Part shown: piece by piece, positions 54,297 through 63,889 of the stretch | Layout of the letters: the number at the start of each line of letters is the position of its first letter | Position numbering within the stretch: position 1 is the stretch's first letter | Source of the DNA: Arenibacterium halophilum | Lineage (GTDB): Bacteria > Pseudomonadota > Alphaproteobacteria > Rhodobacterales > Rhodobacteraceae | Assembly: GCF_005938225.1 (NCBI RefSeq) | Contig: NZ_VCPC01000002.1 | Location: forward strand, 930,001 to 994,000 | Direction of reading: 5' to 3' | DNA length: 64,000 nt | Translations under genes and position numbers: made by a program | The notes under the pieces: model-generated | Seen by the model: only the letters and a program-made list of their open reading frames with translations | Databases searched by the model: none | Told to the model about the DNA's origin: nothing

Positions 54297-54761
54297 TCAG
54301 TGCAGGCGTTCGGGCCGGCTTTCCATGAATTCGGGTGGCAGCGTCGCCATCCGCTGAATGGCCAGCCCGACCCGTTCGGCCAGCGCCGTCAGCCCGGGCG
54401 CCGCATCGGGGCGCACCATCAGCGTGGCCAGCAGCATCGCGTCTTCGCGGTTGCCCTCGGCCGCGGCGCCGACCAGGTTTGCGAAACAGGCCTCATCCGC
54501 GCCCAGACAGTTGCACATCACGTCGTGGCGCATGATCGGGCGGCGGGCATAACCGGCGCATAGCTCCATCATCTGCTCCATCGAATGCACCGCGTGCCCG
54601 GCCTGTGCCGGCGGCAGGGCGCGGCGGAACTCGTCACACACGCGGGCCCGCGCCACGGCGCCATCGGCCCACATACGAAGGTACATCACCGCCCCGGCGC
54701 CCACGGCATCCAGATCGGCGAGATGCCCCACCGGGGCACCGCCGCGATGTCGGGATGTCAT
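54297..54761 (-). CDS. hypothetical protein coupled to hemP
   Basis: 154 aa soluble helical protein. Cysteines occur at RVCDEF, LCAGY, VMCNCLG and EACFAN; the CNCLGADEAC group could bind metal or heme. ATG 54761 overlaps the hemP stop (ATGA), so the two are translated together. An iron- or heme-related role is inferred from this only. No family was recognised. Confidence 0.75.
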   Translation of the reverse strand: MTSRHRGGAPVGHLADLDAVGAGAVMYLRMWADGAVARARVCDEFRRALPPAQAGHAVHSMEQMMELCAGYARRPIMRHDVMCNCLGADEACFANLVGAAAEGNREDAMLLATLMVRPDAAPGLTALAERVGLAIQRMATLPPEFMESRPERLH

Positions 54762-54931
54762 TTCGTCAGGATCAGCTTGCCCGCGCGGGTGATGCGCAGC
54801 ACGTACATCTGGTCGTCCAGACGGATGTTCGCCAGCGAGCCGCCGTTGGTCAGCTCGACCGCATCATGGGTCGGCAGGGCGGTGTGGGTGGCGTCGGAAG
54901 AAGCGGCGTGAAGACGGGTGTCGATCTGCAT
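54758..54931 (-). CDS. hemP: hemin uptake protein HemP
   Basis: 57 aa. The conserved end (LANIRLDDQMYVLRITRAGK followed by LILTK) is the HemP family signature; the start is ATG 54931. HemP proteins are small and usually iron-repressed, and act in heme uptake or its regulation. It is the first gene of a two-gene operon behind a candidate iron-response site. Confidence 0.88.
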   Translation of the reverse strand: MQIDTRLHAASSDATHTALPTHDAVELTNGGSLANIRLDDQMYVLRITRAGKLILTK

Positions 54932-54998
54932 GAAAAGACTCCTGGATCAAGTCGGACCGGCGGTGCCGGACAAGAACTGGCGTTGGCTGACTCATTTC

Positions 54999-55013
54999 TG
55001 ACTGTTTTAGTCG
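54999..55013. promoter_or_regulatory. candidate iron-response (RirA/iron-rhodo-box-like) site before hemP
   Basis: TGACTGTTTTAGTCG: GACT/AGTC arms around GTTTT. It differs by one base from the TGA-N9-TCA pattern reported for alphaproteobacterial iron regulators. It lies 68 bases before the hemP ATG. Confidence 0.4.
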
Positions 55014-55053
55014 GATTCGTCAAGCAACCAGTTTCCAGAGTGTTTTCAAACGG

Positions 55054-55590
55054 TCAGCTTCCCGTCACATCCGGCGAGTCATACTCGACAGCCGCGGCAT
55101 CCTCGGGCTGTGGTGGCAGATCGGGGTAGGGCGGTTTCAGCACATGGTACTGCGCGATGGCCGACCGCAGCAGCGCCAGCAGGGTCATCACATCGGTTTC
55201 CAGCTCGATCTCGGCGGCCGGGTCCAGATGGCTGACATCGCGCACGCCCAGATCGTCGAGCCGGATGGTGCGGCGCGTGGTGCCATCGACGACAAAGCGC
55301 ACATGCCAGACATCGCGCCCGGTCAGCACCAGCAGATCGGGGTGGAAGAACCGCGGCAGCAGTTCGTCGATCAGCAGATCGACCTTGTCGGCGGTGGGCA
55401 GATCGTTGAAGGTGACGCGTTCGTCGATGTCGAGATCGAAGGCGATCGCCAGCTTCAGCTCGGGGCGGAAGGCCACCATCAGGGCCTCGGCCCCCGGCGC
55501 AGCCGTGACCCTGGCGCGATCTGAGGCAATGGCTTTCTCGAGAGTAATGGATTTGCGATTATACGCGGCGGACTGGTCGATGAATTGCAT
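55054..55590 (-). CDS. hypothetical protein
   Basis: 178 aa soluble protein (MQFIDQSAAYNRKSITLEKA ... DSPDVTGS), with a middle alpha/beta part and a C-terminal Pro/Asp-rich tail. GAGGCG lies before ATG 55590. No motifs were recognised. It stands alone between the hemP operon and the bd oxidase genes. Confidence 0.75.
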   Translation of the reverse strand: MQFIDQSAAYNRKSITLEKAIASDRARVTAAPGAEALMVAFRPELKLAIAFDLDIDERVTFNDLPTADKVDLLIDELLPRFFHPDLLVLTGRDVWHVRFVVDGTTRRTIRLDDLGVRDVSHLDPAAEIELETDVMTLLALLRSAIAQYHVLKPPYPDLPPQPEDAAAVEYDSPDVTGS

Positions 55591-55662
55591 GGGCGCCTCG
55601 GGCGGGAACGGAATGAATGATTAAAACACGAAAAATGTGCCCGCCGGGGGGGCGTTTGTAAA

Positions 55663-55687
55663 GGATTTAGGGGCGGTCCCTAAATCC
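55663..55687. terminator. hairpin downstream of the bd oxidase genes
   Basis: Perfect 10-bp arms GGATTTAGGG/CCCTAAATCC around GCGGT, 17 bases after the DUF2474 stop. No long T-run. Confidence 0.5.
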
Positions 55688-55704
55688 GGGTGGTGCGTAA
55701 GCCT

Positions 55705-55821
55705 TCAGCCCGGCATCAACACTGTGCGGATCACCAGCGCCAGCAGACCCACGGCGCCCACGCCTGCCAGCCACAGCGCGACAAACCACGCGACACGCCG
55801 CAGACCGTCGCGCCGCGCCAT
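55705..55821 (-). CDS. DUF2474 small membrane protein of the bd oxidase operon
   Basis: 38 aa: a basic N-terminus (MARRDGLRRV) and one hydrophobic helix (VALWLAGVGAVGLLALVI). Its ATG shares one base with the cydB stop (TGATG). The size and place match the CydX/DUF2474 peptides that assemble with bd-type oxidases. Confidence 0.85.
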   Translation of the reverse strand: MARRDGLRRVAWFVALWLAGVGAVGLLALVIRTVLMPG

Positions 55822-56825
55822 CAGTGATAGCCCTTGTCCGGGTCGATCTTGCCCCGGAACACCCAATAGGCATAGGCGGTGTAGATCAGGATGATCGGCA
55901 GCAGGATCAGCGCGCCCACAAGCGCGAACCACAGGCTGGAGTCCGGCGCGGCCGCTTCCCAGATGGTCAACGAAGGCGGCACGATCATCGGGTAAAAGCT
56001 GATCCCGATGCCGACGAACCCGGCGATGAAGAACCCAAGCGCGGCCAGGAACGGCTGGATGTCGCTGTCACGCGCCAGCCCGGTGAAGAACAGAAACACC
56101 AGCCCCACCATCACAACAGGCACCGTATAGCTCCACAGACTGCCGGGAAAGGCGAACCAGCGGTCGAAGTAGACGTTGTCCTGAAACGGTGTCCACAGGC
56201 TGACCATGGCGATCATCGCCAGCGTCGCAAGTCCCAGCCCGAAGGACAGCCGTTTCATGTGATCGCGCAGCCGGCCCTCGGCCTTGAGCACGATCCACGT
56301 TGCCCCCAGCAGCGCATAGCCCAGCACGACGGCGACCCCGGTCGCCAGCGAAAACGGGCTGAGCCAGTCGAACCAGCCACCGGCATAGGCGCGGCCTTCA
56401 ACCTCGATCCCCTGCACCAGCGCGCCCAGCGCAATGCCCTGACACAGCGCCGCAATGGTCGAGCCAAGGAAGAACGTCCAGTCCCACAGCCAGCGAAACC
56501 GCTGCGTGCGCCAGCGGTATTCGAAGGACACGCCGCGAAAGATCAGCGCCAGCAGCATCGCGATGATCGGCATGTACAGCGCCGGCATCACCACCGCATA
56601 GGCCAGCGGGAACACCGCAAACAGCCCGCCGCCGCCCAGCACAAGCCATGTCTCGTTCCCGTCCCACACCGGGGCGACCGAATTCATCATCACGTCACGG
56701 TCGCGGTGCGTTCCGGCAAAAGGAAACAGGATGCCGAGTCCAAGATCGAACCCGTCAAGGATGACATAGACCAGCACTGCAAAGGCGATCAGCCCGGCCC
56801 AGATGAAGGCAAGATCGTATTCCAT
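55821..56825 (-). CDS. cydB: cytochrome bd-type ubiquinol oxidase subunit II
   Basis: 334 aa, 8 membrane helices. MEYDLAFIWAGLIAFAVLVY, VILDGFDLGLGILFPF and PVWDGNETWLVLGGGGLFAV are typical CydB/CioB segments. It starts right after the cydA stop with no spacing. Confidence 0.95.
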   Translation of the reverse strand: MEYDLAFIWAGLIAFAVLVYVILDGFDLGLGILFPFAGTHRDRDVMMNSVAPVWDGNETWLVLGGGGLFAVFPLAYAVVMPALYMPIIAMLLALIFRGVSFEYRWRTQRFRWLWDWTFFLGSTIAALCQGIALGALVQGIEVEGRAYAGGWFDWLSPFSLATGVAVVLGYALLGATWIVLKAEGRLRDHMKRLSFGLGLATLAMIAMVSLWTPFQDNVYFDRWFAFPGSLWSYTVPVVMVGLVFLFFTGLARDSDIQPFLAALGFFIAGFVGIGISFYPMIVPPSLTIWEAAAPDSSLWFALVGALILLPIILIYTAYAYWVFRGKIDPDKGYH

Positions 56826-58238
56826 CTACTGCTCCTGTCCCTTGATGCCGGTGTCGTCCTCGGGCAGCGGCGTGATTCCGGCGGCCCGCATCGGGGCATC
56901 GCGCAGGTCTTTCTTCAGCAGGCGCGCCGGTTTGTTCATCATCGCCAACAGGTAATAGGTGCCCGCCCCGAAAATCAGGAAATAGACAACGATGAAGGCC
57001 ACAAGCGTGGTGCCCACAGCAGGCGCATCCACGGGCGAGAGCGAGTCAGACGTGCGCAGCAGCCCGTAAACGGTGAAGGGCTGGCGCCCGACCTCGGTTG
57101 TGATCCACCCGGCCAGCACGGCGACGAACCCCATCGGCCCCATCACCACGCAGGCCCGATGCAGCCAGCCGGGGGTGAACAGCCGCCCGCGCACACGTTG
57201 CAGCAGACCCCATGCACCGATCCCCAGCATGGCGAAGCCAAGGCCAACCATGATGCGGAAGCTGAAGAACACGATGGCGACGGGGGGCTGATCTTCCTCG
57301 GGGATCGTATCCAGCCCCGGCATCGGTGCGTTCGGGTCGTGTTTCAGGATCAGCGAGCCGAGTTTCGGGATCTCGATGGCGTGATCCATCCGCCCCTCGG
57401 CCTGATTGGGAATACCGAACAGGATCAGCGGCGCGCCGTCGGGGTGGCTCTCGAAATGGCCCTCCATCGCCATGATCTTGACCGGCTGATGTTCCAGCGT
57501 GTTCAGCCCGTGCGCATCGCCCGCGATGATCTGGAGCGGAGTCACGATCACCGCCATCCACATCGCCATGGAAAACATCCGCCGCGCCTCGGCATCGGCC
57601 TTGTTGCGCAACAGATGCAGCGCGCCGACTCCGGCCACCACGAAAGCCGTCGTCAGGTAGGCGGCCAGCACCATGTGCACCAGCCGATAGGGAAACGACG
57701 GGTTGAAGATCGCGGCCCACCAGTCGGTCGGCACGAACTGCCCGACCTCGTTGAAGCCATAGCCCGCAGGCGTGTGCATCCATGAATTGACCGAGAGGAT
57801 CCAGGTGGCCGAGGCCAGAGTGCCCAGCGCCACCATCGCCGTGGCGAACATGTGCAGCCCCTTGCCGACCCGGTCGCGCCCGAACAGCATGATGCCAAGG
57901 AACCCGGCCTCAAGGAAAAAGGCCGAAAGCACCTCGTAGGCCATCAGCGGGCCAAGGATCGGGCCGGTCTTGTCGGAAAACACCGCCCAGTTGGTGCCGA
58001 ACTGGTACGACATGGTGATGCCCGATACGACGCCCATGCCAAAGGCGACGGCGAAGATTTTCTTCCAGTAGTCGAACAGCTGACGATACACCCGGTCGCC
58101 CCGCCACAACCACAGCGCGTTCAACACGGCAAGATAACTGGCCAACCCGATGGAAAACGCGGGGAACACGATGTGGAAGGACACGGTAAAGGCAAATTGC
58201 ACCCGTGCCAGGATTTCCGCGGAATAGCTTGCCAGCAT
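56826..58238 (-). CDS. cydA: cytochrome bd-type ubiquinol oxidase subunit I (cyanide-insensitive type)
   Basis: 470 aa, 9 membrane helices. H22 near the N-terminus is a likely heme ligand; later histidines lie in VHMVLAAYLTTAFVVAGVGA and AGDAHGLNTLEHQPVK. WITTEVGRQPFTVYGLLRT and a short Q-loop fit the CioA branch. It reduces oxygen with quinol and resists cyanide and sulfide. GAGGTGGG precedes ATG 58238. A catalase gene is divergent from it, which fits oxidative-stress co-control. Confidence 0.93.
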   Translation of the reverse strand: MLASYSAEILARVQFAFTVSFHIVFPAFSIGLASYLAVLNALWLWRGDRVYRQLFDYWKKIFAVAFGMGVVSGITMSYQFGTNWAVFSDKTGPILGPLMAYEVLSAFFLEAGFLGIMLFGRDRVGKGLHMFATAMVALGTLASATWILSVNSWMHTPAGYGFNEVGQFVPTDWWAAIFNPSFPYRLVHMVLAAYLTTAFVVAGVGALHLLRNKADAEARRMFSMAMWMAVIVTPLQIIAGDAHGLNTLEHQPVKIMAMEGHFESHPDGAPLILFGIPNQAEGRMDHAIEIPKLGSLILKHDPNAPMPGLDTIPEEDQPPVAIVFFSFRIMVGLGFAMLGIGAWGLLQRVRGRLFTPGWLHRACVVMGPMGFVAVLAGWITTEVGRQPFTVYGLLRTSDSLSPVDAPAVGTTLVAFIVVYFLIFGAGTYYLLAMMNKPARLLKKDLRDAPMRAAGITPLPEDDTGIKGQEQ

Positions 58239-58311
58239 GACCCACCTCTTACCCGTGACGCCCCCCCAGCGCCGTTGCTGGTAACCTAGATGCCACGGCC
58301 CGAGTGGCCAT

Positions 58312-58326
58312 GTGGCGCAACGCCAC
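58312..58326. promoter_or_regulatory. inverted repeat in the cydA/catalase control region
   Basis: GTGGCG/CGCCAC around CAA, near the middle of the 156-bp gap between the divergent cydA and catalase starts. A shared operator is possible; no regulator can be named. Confidence 0.3.
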
Positions 58327-58394
58327 GCTGCGACACTATGGAACCCGACCGCCCGGCCATCCGTTGTCCGAAGGTCAACGCAGGAGAGGATTAC

Positions 58395-59909
58395 ATGGCC
58401 GACAAGACGCGCGTTCCCCCAACCACGACAGATGCAGGCATTCCGGTTCAGAGCGATGAACATTCGCTGACCGTGGGGCCGGATGGCCCGATCGTCCTGA
58501 ACGATCACTACCTGCTGGAGCAGATGGCGAACTTCAACCGCGAGCGCATCCCCGAGCGGCAACCGCACGCCAAGGGTGGCGGGGCATTCGGCTATTTCGA
58601 AACCACCGCCGACGTTTCGAAATACACCAAGGCGAAGATTTTCCAGAAAGGTGCGAAATGTGACACGGTCGTGCGGTTTTCCACCGTCGCCGGTGAACGC
58701 GGCAGCCCCGACACCTGGCGCGACCCGCGCGGCTTTTCGGTCAAGATGTACACCGAAGAAGGCAACTTCGACATGGTCGGGAACAACACGCCGGTGTTTT
58801 TCATCCGCGACCCGATGAAGTTTCAGCATTTCATCCGCAGCCAGAAACGTCGCGCCGACAATGACCTGCGCGATCACGACATGCAGTGGGATTTCTGGAC
58901 GCTGTCCCCCGAAAGCGCGCATCAGGTGGCCTATCTGATGGGGGATCGGGGCATTCCAAAAACCTGGCGTGAGATGAACGGTTACTCCAGCCACACCTAT
59001 TCGCTGGTGAACGAGGCAGGGGAAAAGTTCTGGGTCAAATTCCACTTCCACACCGATCAGGGTGACGGCAACGCGTACCTCAGCCAGGACGAAGCCGACA
59101 AGCTCGCCGGCTCGGACGGTGACTATCACCGCCGCGATCTGTTCAACCACATTGCGGATGGGGATTTCCCCAGCTGGACGCTGAGCTGGCAGATCATGCC
59201 CTATGAAGAGGCCAAGACCTACCGGATCAACCCCTTCGACCTGACCAAGGTCTGGCCGCATGACGACTATCCGTTGATCGAGGTGGGCAAACTGGTTTTG
59301 GACCGCAATCCAACCGATTTCCACACCCAGATCGAGCAGGCGGCGTTCGAGCCTAACAACATGGTGCCCGGCGTGGGGCTGTCACCGGACAAGATGCTTC
59401 TGGCGCGTGGCTTTTCCTACGCCGATGCCCACCGCGCGCGGCTTGGCGTCAATTACAAACAGATCCCCGTCAACGCCGCGAAGTCGCCGGTTCACAGCTA
59501 TTCAAAGGATGGCGAAGGCCGCACGGAAAATGTGGCCGATCCGGTCTATGCGCCCAATTCTTACGGCGGGCCTGCTGCGCAGCCGCACACGCACGAGGCA
59601 GGGCTGTGGCACGCCGATGGCGACATGGTGCGCGAGGCCTATACGCTGCGCGAGGACGACGACGATTGGAGCCAGGCGGGCATTCTTGTGCGCGACGTCA
59701 TGGACGACGCGGCACGTGGCCGGTTGGTCGACAATGTAGTCGGCCACCTGTGCGACGGGGTCAGCGAAACGATCCTGAAGCGGGCTTTCGAGTATTGGTC
59801 AAATATCGACGCCGATGTCGGCGCGCGCATCGAAAAGGGCGTGCGCGACAAACTGGGCGGCGAATCCAAAGCGCCCGGCCTGGCATCGGCCAAAAGCATC
59901 GGCGGCTAA
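58395..59909 (+). CDS. monofunctional heme catalase (clade 3 type)
   Basis: 504 aa. The catalytic H58 lies in [12 protein letters not shown]131 in GNNTPVFF, and the proximal heme ligand Y342 with R338 in [15 protein letters not shown]. The length fits small-subunit catalases. It breaks down hydrogen peroxide in the cytoplasm. GGAGAGG precedes ATG 58395. It is divergent from the bd oxidase operon. Confidence 0.96.
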   Translation: MADKTRVPPTTTDAGIPVQSDEHSLTVGPDGPIVLNDHYLLEQMANFNRERIPERQPHAKGGGAFGYFETTADVSKYTKAKIFQKGAKCDTVVRFSTVAGERGSPDTWRDPRGFSVKMYTEEGNFDMVGNNTPVFFIRDPMKFQHFIRSQKRRADNDLRDHDMQWDFWTLSPESAHQVAYLMGDRGIPKTWREMNGYSSHTYSLVNEAGEKFWVKFHFHTDQGDGNAYLSQDEADKLAGSDGDYHRRDLFNHIADGDFPSWTLSWQIMPYEEAKTYRINPFDLTKVWPHDDYPLIEVGKLVLDRNPTDFHTQIEQAAFEPNNMVPGVGLSPDKMLLARGFSYADAHRARLGVNYKQIPVNAAKSPVHSYSKDGEGRTENVADPVYAPNSYGGPAAQPHTHEAGLWHADGDMVREAYTLREDDDDWSQAGILVRDVMDDAARGRLVDNVVGHLCDGVSETILKRAFEYWSNIDADVGARIEKGVRDKLGGESKAPGLASAKSIGG

Positions 59910-59921
59910 CGGCTCCGAGTG

Positions 59922-59946
59922 CGGGCGGGTCCTGTTGGCCCGCCCG
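59922..59946 (+). terminator. hairpin after the catalase gene
   Basis: A 10-bp stem (CGGGCGGGTC / GGCCCGCCCG, one T-G pair) begins 13 bases after the stop, with a short pyrimidine-rich tail only. Confidence 0.6.
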
Positions 59947-60707
59947 TTACTGCTTTCAGAGGCGCCGCCGACTTGGCAGTCGGTATCCGGCGTGTCACAT
60001 AATCCAGCCCCCTCAGTCAAATTTTGCACGGTTGAAGCCGTTCGCCGATGCCGTTCGTCACCCCGAGTGCAGACCCAAGAGTTACTGGTCCGACGCACGG
60101 CCATAATCTTTTACCGCAAGGGGCGCGGTGGCCGCTCAGCGTTCTGTGCAACGCCGGAATGGCACTGGCCGCGATGGTGCCGAACTGACGGCGGGGGATA
60201 AAGAATGCCCTGCGAGCCCTGGGCGCGAAGGACCAGCAGGCGCGGGACGCAGGCCATATCTTATCGGTTCACACAGGCCGTATGCGCGTGAACAAGCTAA
60301 AGGTGTGCCTGATAAGGTTTTACGACCAAGCGCCCCTGCCAAGGTGCGACACCCTGAGTTGGCAAACTGCGCCGCATATTTTGCACCCGATGTTCCGGCA
60401 TACTGAGCGTGACAGTGTTGGTCGCGACGAACGCTGCGCGGTTGAGAGCGTTTTGCCGGAAGACCTGCACCGCGACTGGCCCACCTTCCTTGCGCTATGT
60501 TCTGGTTTGACCTGGAAGATGATCCATCTTTACGCGGCTCGGAGGCACAGTATTACTTCTCCGCGTGGGCACAGAGATTTCTGTCGGGTGTCGGCTGCTA
60601 TTACTACCGGACGGCGAGCCTATCGTCGTCGGTGAAAGGGTCTTTAGACCTGCGCGAAAAAAGAAACAGCTTACCGCAGAGAAAAAGCGCCGTCGCGGTT
60701 CTCTGAT
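59947..60707. other. 761-bp region without a convincing gene
   Basis: Only short, mutually overlapping frames are present, and the base composition is more A/T-rich than in the neighbours. Two neighbouring frames (60282-60635, and 60497-60706 starting MFWFDLEDDPSLRGSEAQYY) each look partly protein-like, which could mean a frameshifted remnant. No repeats, IS ends or RNA genes were recognised. Confidence 0.5.
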
Positions 60708-63089
60708 TTACGCCACCCGACTGAACGTCTGGTGGGCTTCGGAGACCAGCGGCCACGTTAGGATAAAGGTGCTGCCACGACCATTTCCGCTGATTAAAGT
60801 GATTGAACCGCCATGTGTGTCCAGAATTTTTCGTACGATCGCCAGACCCATCCCGCTACCTTCAAGTTGGTCGCGGGTTCGAAGGGTTGAAAACATGTGC
60901 CAGATTTTATCATGGAATTGCGTGGCAATACCCGGCCCATCGTCGATCACGCAAAACTTCAGATCACCTCCTTCCATAGTGACGCGCAGGGTGACCACTC
61001 CGCGATCGAGGTCATGGTGTTTGATCGCATTGGCCACAAGGTTGATCAAAACCTGCTGAAGAGGCATGCGCTGAATAAGGATTTCCTCGTCCGGTAACTC
61101 GACCAGAAAGTCGAAATTCTCTGGGCAACTGGCAAACAGCCCGACATCTGCGACAAGTTCGGAAAGGGGGACCACATCGGTTGGTTCATTCGTGCGCCCG
61201 ATCTGGGCGTGCCTTAGCAAATCGTCCAGGAAGCGATCCATCCGGTTTACCCGGCTTGTGATCATGTCCATGCTTTCCCGCGTGTCGTCGTCGAAATGGT
61301 CGCCCAAATCTTCCTCGAGCCACCGGGCCGCGTTTGCGATTGTGCGCAATGGTGACTTGAGGTCATGCGAGGCGACATAGGCAAACCGCTCGAGGTCGGC
61401 GTTTGAACGTTCGAGTTCAAGGTTTTTCGTTTCAAGCTGCGCCAGCACCAGGTTCATTTCCTGTCGGTGCAACACCTCCTGCTCATATGCCACTTTCTGC
61501 CGCAGGGCTTCGGCCTCTCCAATGCGGCGGCGGCGCCATTCAACGCTGGCAAAAATTGCAAGCGCGCCGCCGACTGACGACACGCAGACCGCAAGCACCC
61601 TGATCCTAAACGGGGTCCAAAATGGCTTTTCGCTTAGCCAACGCTGGCGGATCTGCTGGTATTGCTCGGAAACCAGGAAACCGGGGAGAAGCGCATTAAA
61701 GCGCTCGCGCACTTCGCCCAGCCCCTGGCGCAATGCGATCGCCCGGTCGGCTGTGGCAAACGGTCGCTCAATGGCGGCGATCAGATGGTCGAACCCGTCA
61801 ATCTCGGCCTTTTCCAGAACTGCCGCCCGAAGATGAAGCAGGGCATCAACCTCGCCCGACAAAAATCCCTGTATCAAGTCGTTGATTGTCGCATAGGGGA
61901 CGACGTCGAAACCGCCATGGCGCCTTGCGATTTCATTCGAGACGTTCAGGACGCTCACGCCGACGCGCATGCCGGCAAGGTCATCAAGATCGGTGATTCC
62001 ATCCGCATCACCGGGGCGAACAAAGATGGACAGCGGGCTTGCGTCGATCGGCGTTGTAAAATCCATCCTCGTGCGGCGGTCTTCGTTCATCGACGCCTGG
62101 GGCAAAAGATCAAAGCTGCCTGCCTGTGGCCCAGACTTCCATTCAGCCGAGGAAATTCGTTCAAACCGCAACTGGTATCCGGCAAGATCGGCCAGAGATT
62201 TCAAAACCTCGATCGAATAACCCGATGCTGTCCCGTCTTCTGCAATCACGACGTATGGCGGAAACGGCATGACGCCGACCGACAGAACATCAGGCACGGG
62301 CGGAGCCTGCTCAATTGACCATCGGCGCCGCAGATCATCCAGGCGCCCATCGCTTTCAAGCGTCCCAATGCTTGCGTTAATGGCGGCAAGCAGATCCGCT
62401 CGGCTGTCGTGCAGCGCCACGAAACGTGGGACCGCCCCAAGATCGGGCCCGGCCGGAACGACACGGTGATCAAGGCGTGCGTGCCGCAGCATGTATCCAT
62501 TCGGAGCATCGACAGATACGATACCATCAACCAACCCCGTCAGCAGGGCCATATGCGCATGTGCATAGCCTTCGTAGGCGATGATTTCGTTTTGATCCGC
62601 GATAAAGGGCGTATCAGAGCCGGCCGTCGGTGGAATGGTTCCGACCCGTCTTCCCCTGAACTGGCTCAGGTCGAATTCAACCCGCTCTTCCGCGCGAACG
62701 TAAAGGCGCACCCGGGACGTAGCGACCGGGTCCGAGAAATGATTGGTCGACTCGATCACTGGCAGACGTGCAAGGCCCGCAATCATCTGCGACTCGCCCG
62801 TCGCTTGTGCTTGGATGACCTCTGCAACCGTGTCGAAACGCCGAAACTCGATCGCGAATCCAGCGTCGTCTGCGACAAGCCGCGCGAGTTCCGCAAAGAA
62901 ACCCGTTGGCGCCCCGTCACGCGCTGCAGAGGAAAAACCCGGTGCCTCTGTCCAGCCAACGATAACCGGTGACCGGTCCGGTTGGCCTGACTGGGCCAGT
63001 GCGGGAAGCGAAACCAGGCAAAGGGCTATCACGTATGACGCCAGTGCCCCAATTTGATATGCTCGTGGCACGAACGCGCGAAGCTTCAT
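60708..63089 (-). CDS. sensor histidine kinase with two periplasmic solute-binding domains
   Basis: 793 aa. Signal/anchor at ~10-32, then two SBP_bac_3-type domains in tandem (first begins PVIVGWTEAPGFSSAARDGA; second begins PDVLSVGVMPFPPYVVIAED). A membrane helix (FRIRVLAVCVSSVGGALAIF) and a coiled coil (LAQLETKNLELERSNADLER) follow. HisKA has SHDLKSPLRT and HATPase has NLVANAIKH and GSGMGLAIVRKI. It senses a small solute in the periplasm, in the style of BvgS/EvgS, but lacks receiver domains. I used ATG 63089; the ribosome site is weak. No response regulator is adjacent. Confidence 0.9.
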   Translation of the reverse strand: MKLRAFVPRAYQIGALASYVIALCLVSLPALAQSGQPDRSPVIVGWTEAPGFSSAARDGAPTGFFAELARLVADDAGFAIEFRRFDTVAEVIQAQATGESQMIAGLARLPVIESTNHFSDPVATSRVRLYVRAEERVEFDLSQFRGRRVGTIPPTAGSDTPFIADQNEIIAYEGYAHAHMALLTGLVDGIVSVDAPNGYMLRHARLDHRVVPAGPDLGAVPRFVALHDSRADLLAAINASIGTLESDGRLDDLRRRWSIEQAPPVPDVLSVGVMPFPPYVVIAEDGTASGYSIEVLKSLADLAGYQLRFERISSAEWKSGPQAGSFDLLPQASMNEDRRTRMDFTTPIDASPLSIFVRPGDADGITDLDDLAGMRVGVSVLNVSNEIARRHGGFDVVPYATINDLIQGFLSGEVDALLHLRAAVLEKAEIDGFDHLIAAIERPFATADRAIALRQGLGEVRERFNALLPGFLVSEQYQQIRQRWLSEKPFWTPFRIRVLAVCVSSVGGALAIFASVEWRRRRIGEAEALRQKVAYEQEVLHRQEMNLVLAQLETKNLELERSNADLERFAYVASHDLKSPLRTIANAARWLEEDLGDHFDDDTRESMDMITSRVNRMDRFLDDLLRHAQIGRTNEPTDVVPLSELVADVGLFASCPENFDFLVELPDEEILIQRMPLQQVLINLVANAIKHHDLDRGVVTLRVTMEGGDLKFCVIDDGPGIATQFHDKIWHMFSTLRTRDQLEGSGMGLAIVRKILDTHGGSITLISGNGRGSTFILTWPLVSEAHQTFSRVA

Positions 63090-63220
63090 CAAGGTTTGCG
63101 CCAAGCACACCACGTTCTGAGACCGGACAGACCCTTGGTTACAGCACAATGCTTGCGCCCTTGGAACGATTTCGATGGGTTGAGCAGCGACCTACTGCCG
63201 ATACTTGTTCAGTGGTCTGT

Positions 63221-63296
63221 GTGACGTTCACGAGTTAAAAATTGGTGAATCTTCGCAACCGCAGGAAGCAATAGTTGCCTTTTATTTGGTGAACGT
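63221..63296. promoter_or_regulatory. paired repeats in the kinase/MetOD1 divergent region
   Basis: ACGTTCAC (63224-63231) and its complement GTGAACGT (63289-63296) lie 57 bp apart in the 257-bp gap between the divergent genes. The first is inside the short palindrome GTGACGTTCAC. Possible operator pair. Confidence 0.3.
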
Positions 63297-63346
63297 TACC
63301 TAGCCTGATAGGTTCGAAGAAATTCGCTTATTAAGGGAGTGGGCCA

Positions 63347-63877
63347 ATGGCCGATAAACTACCTGAGCCGAAATTTGCACCCGATCACCGCAAAGACCCT
63401 TTTATGCGCTCCGTATTGCGGGAACTCGTGGGTATTCTGGAAAGCACAGTCGGAGAGCGCGAGGCCGAGGCCTACATCAACCATGTCGGGGTATCGCTGG
63501 GCCAGGTGTTGAACGAAGAATACCGGGCGGCTTTTGCCGAAGACCGGCTTGATCTGGCCCAGGTCGCGGCGACCCTTGTTGACCTGAAGGCGCGCATCGA
63601 CGGCGGGTTCTTCATTGAAAGCATGGATCGGAATGAAATCGTGCTGGTGAATACTGCCTGTCCGTTCGGAGATATGGTCATCGGGCGCACGTCGCTCTGC
63701 CGTATGACGGCAAACGTCTTCGGGCACATCGTGGCCGAGAACCTTGGCTATGCGCGCGTCGGGATTCAGGAAGCGATTGCGCGCGGGCACTCGCGGTGCC
63801 GGGTGACGATCGGCATCGCCGACCCGGTTCTGCCTGTCGACACTCAGGCCAGCGAATTTTTTGCCAGTGATCAGTAA
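63347..63877 (+). CDS. methanogen output domain 1 (MetOD1)-type protein
   Basis: 176 aa soluble protein. The core (NEIVLVNTACPFGDMVIGRT, SLCRMTANVFGHIVAENLGY, RGHSRCRVTIGI) keeps the three cysteines of MetOD1, a likely metal- or redox-sensing domain. AAGGGAG precedes ATG 63347. It is followed after 12 bases by a PAS-type protein, so the pair may form one signalling unit. Confidence 0.85.
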   Translation: MADKLPEPKFAPDHRKDPFMRSVLRELVGILESTVGEREAEAYINHVGVSLGQVLNEEYRAAFAEDRLDLAQVAATLVDLKARIDGGFFIESMDRNEIVLVNTACPFGDMVIGRTSLCRMTANVFGHIVAENLGYARVGIQEAIARGHSRCRVTIGIADPVLPVDTQASEFFASDQ

Positions 63878-63889
63878 GGAGAGCGCGTC

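Noticed and set aside
55824-57785. 653-codon plus-strand frame across cydB/cydA
   Set aside because: Antisense to well-recognised oxidase subunits; low-complexity charged product.
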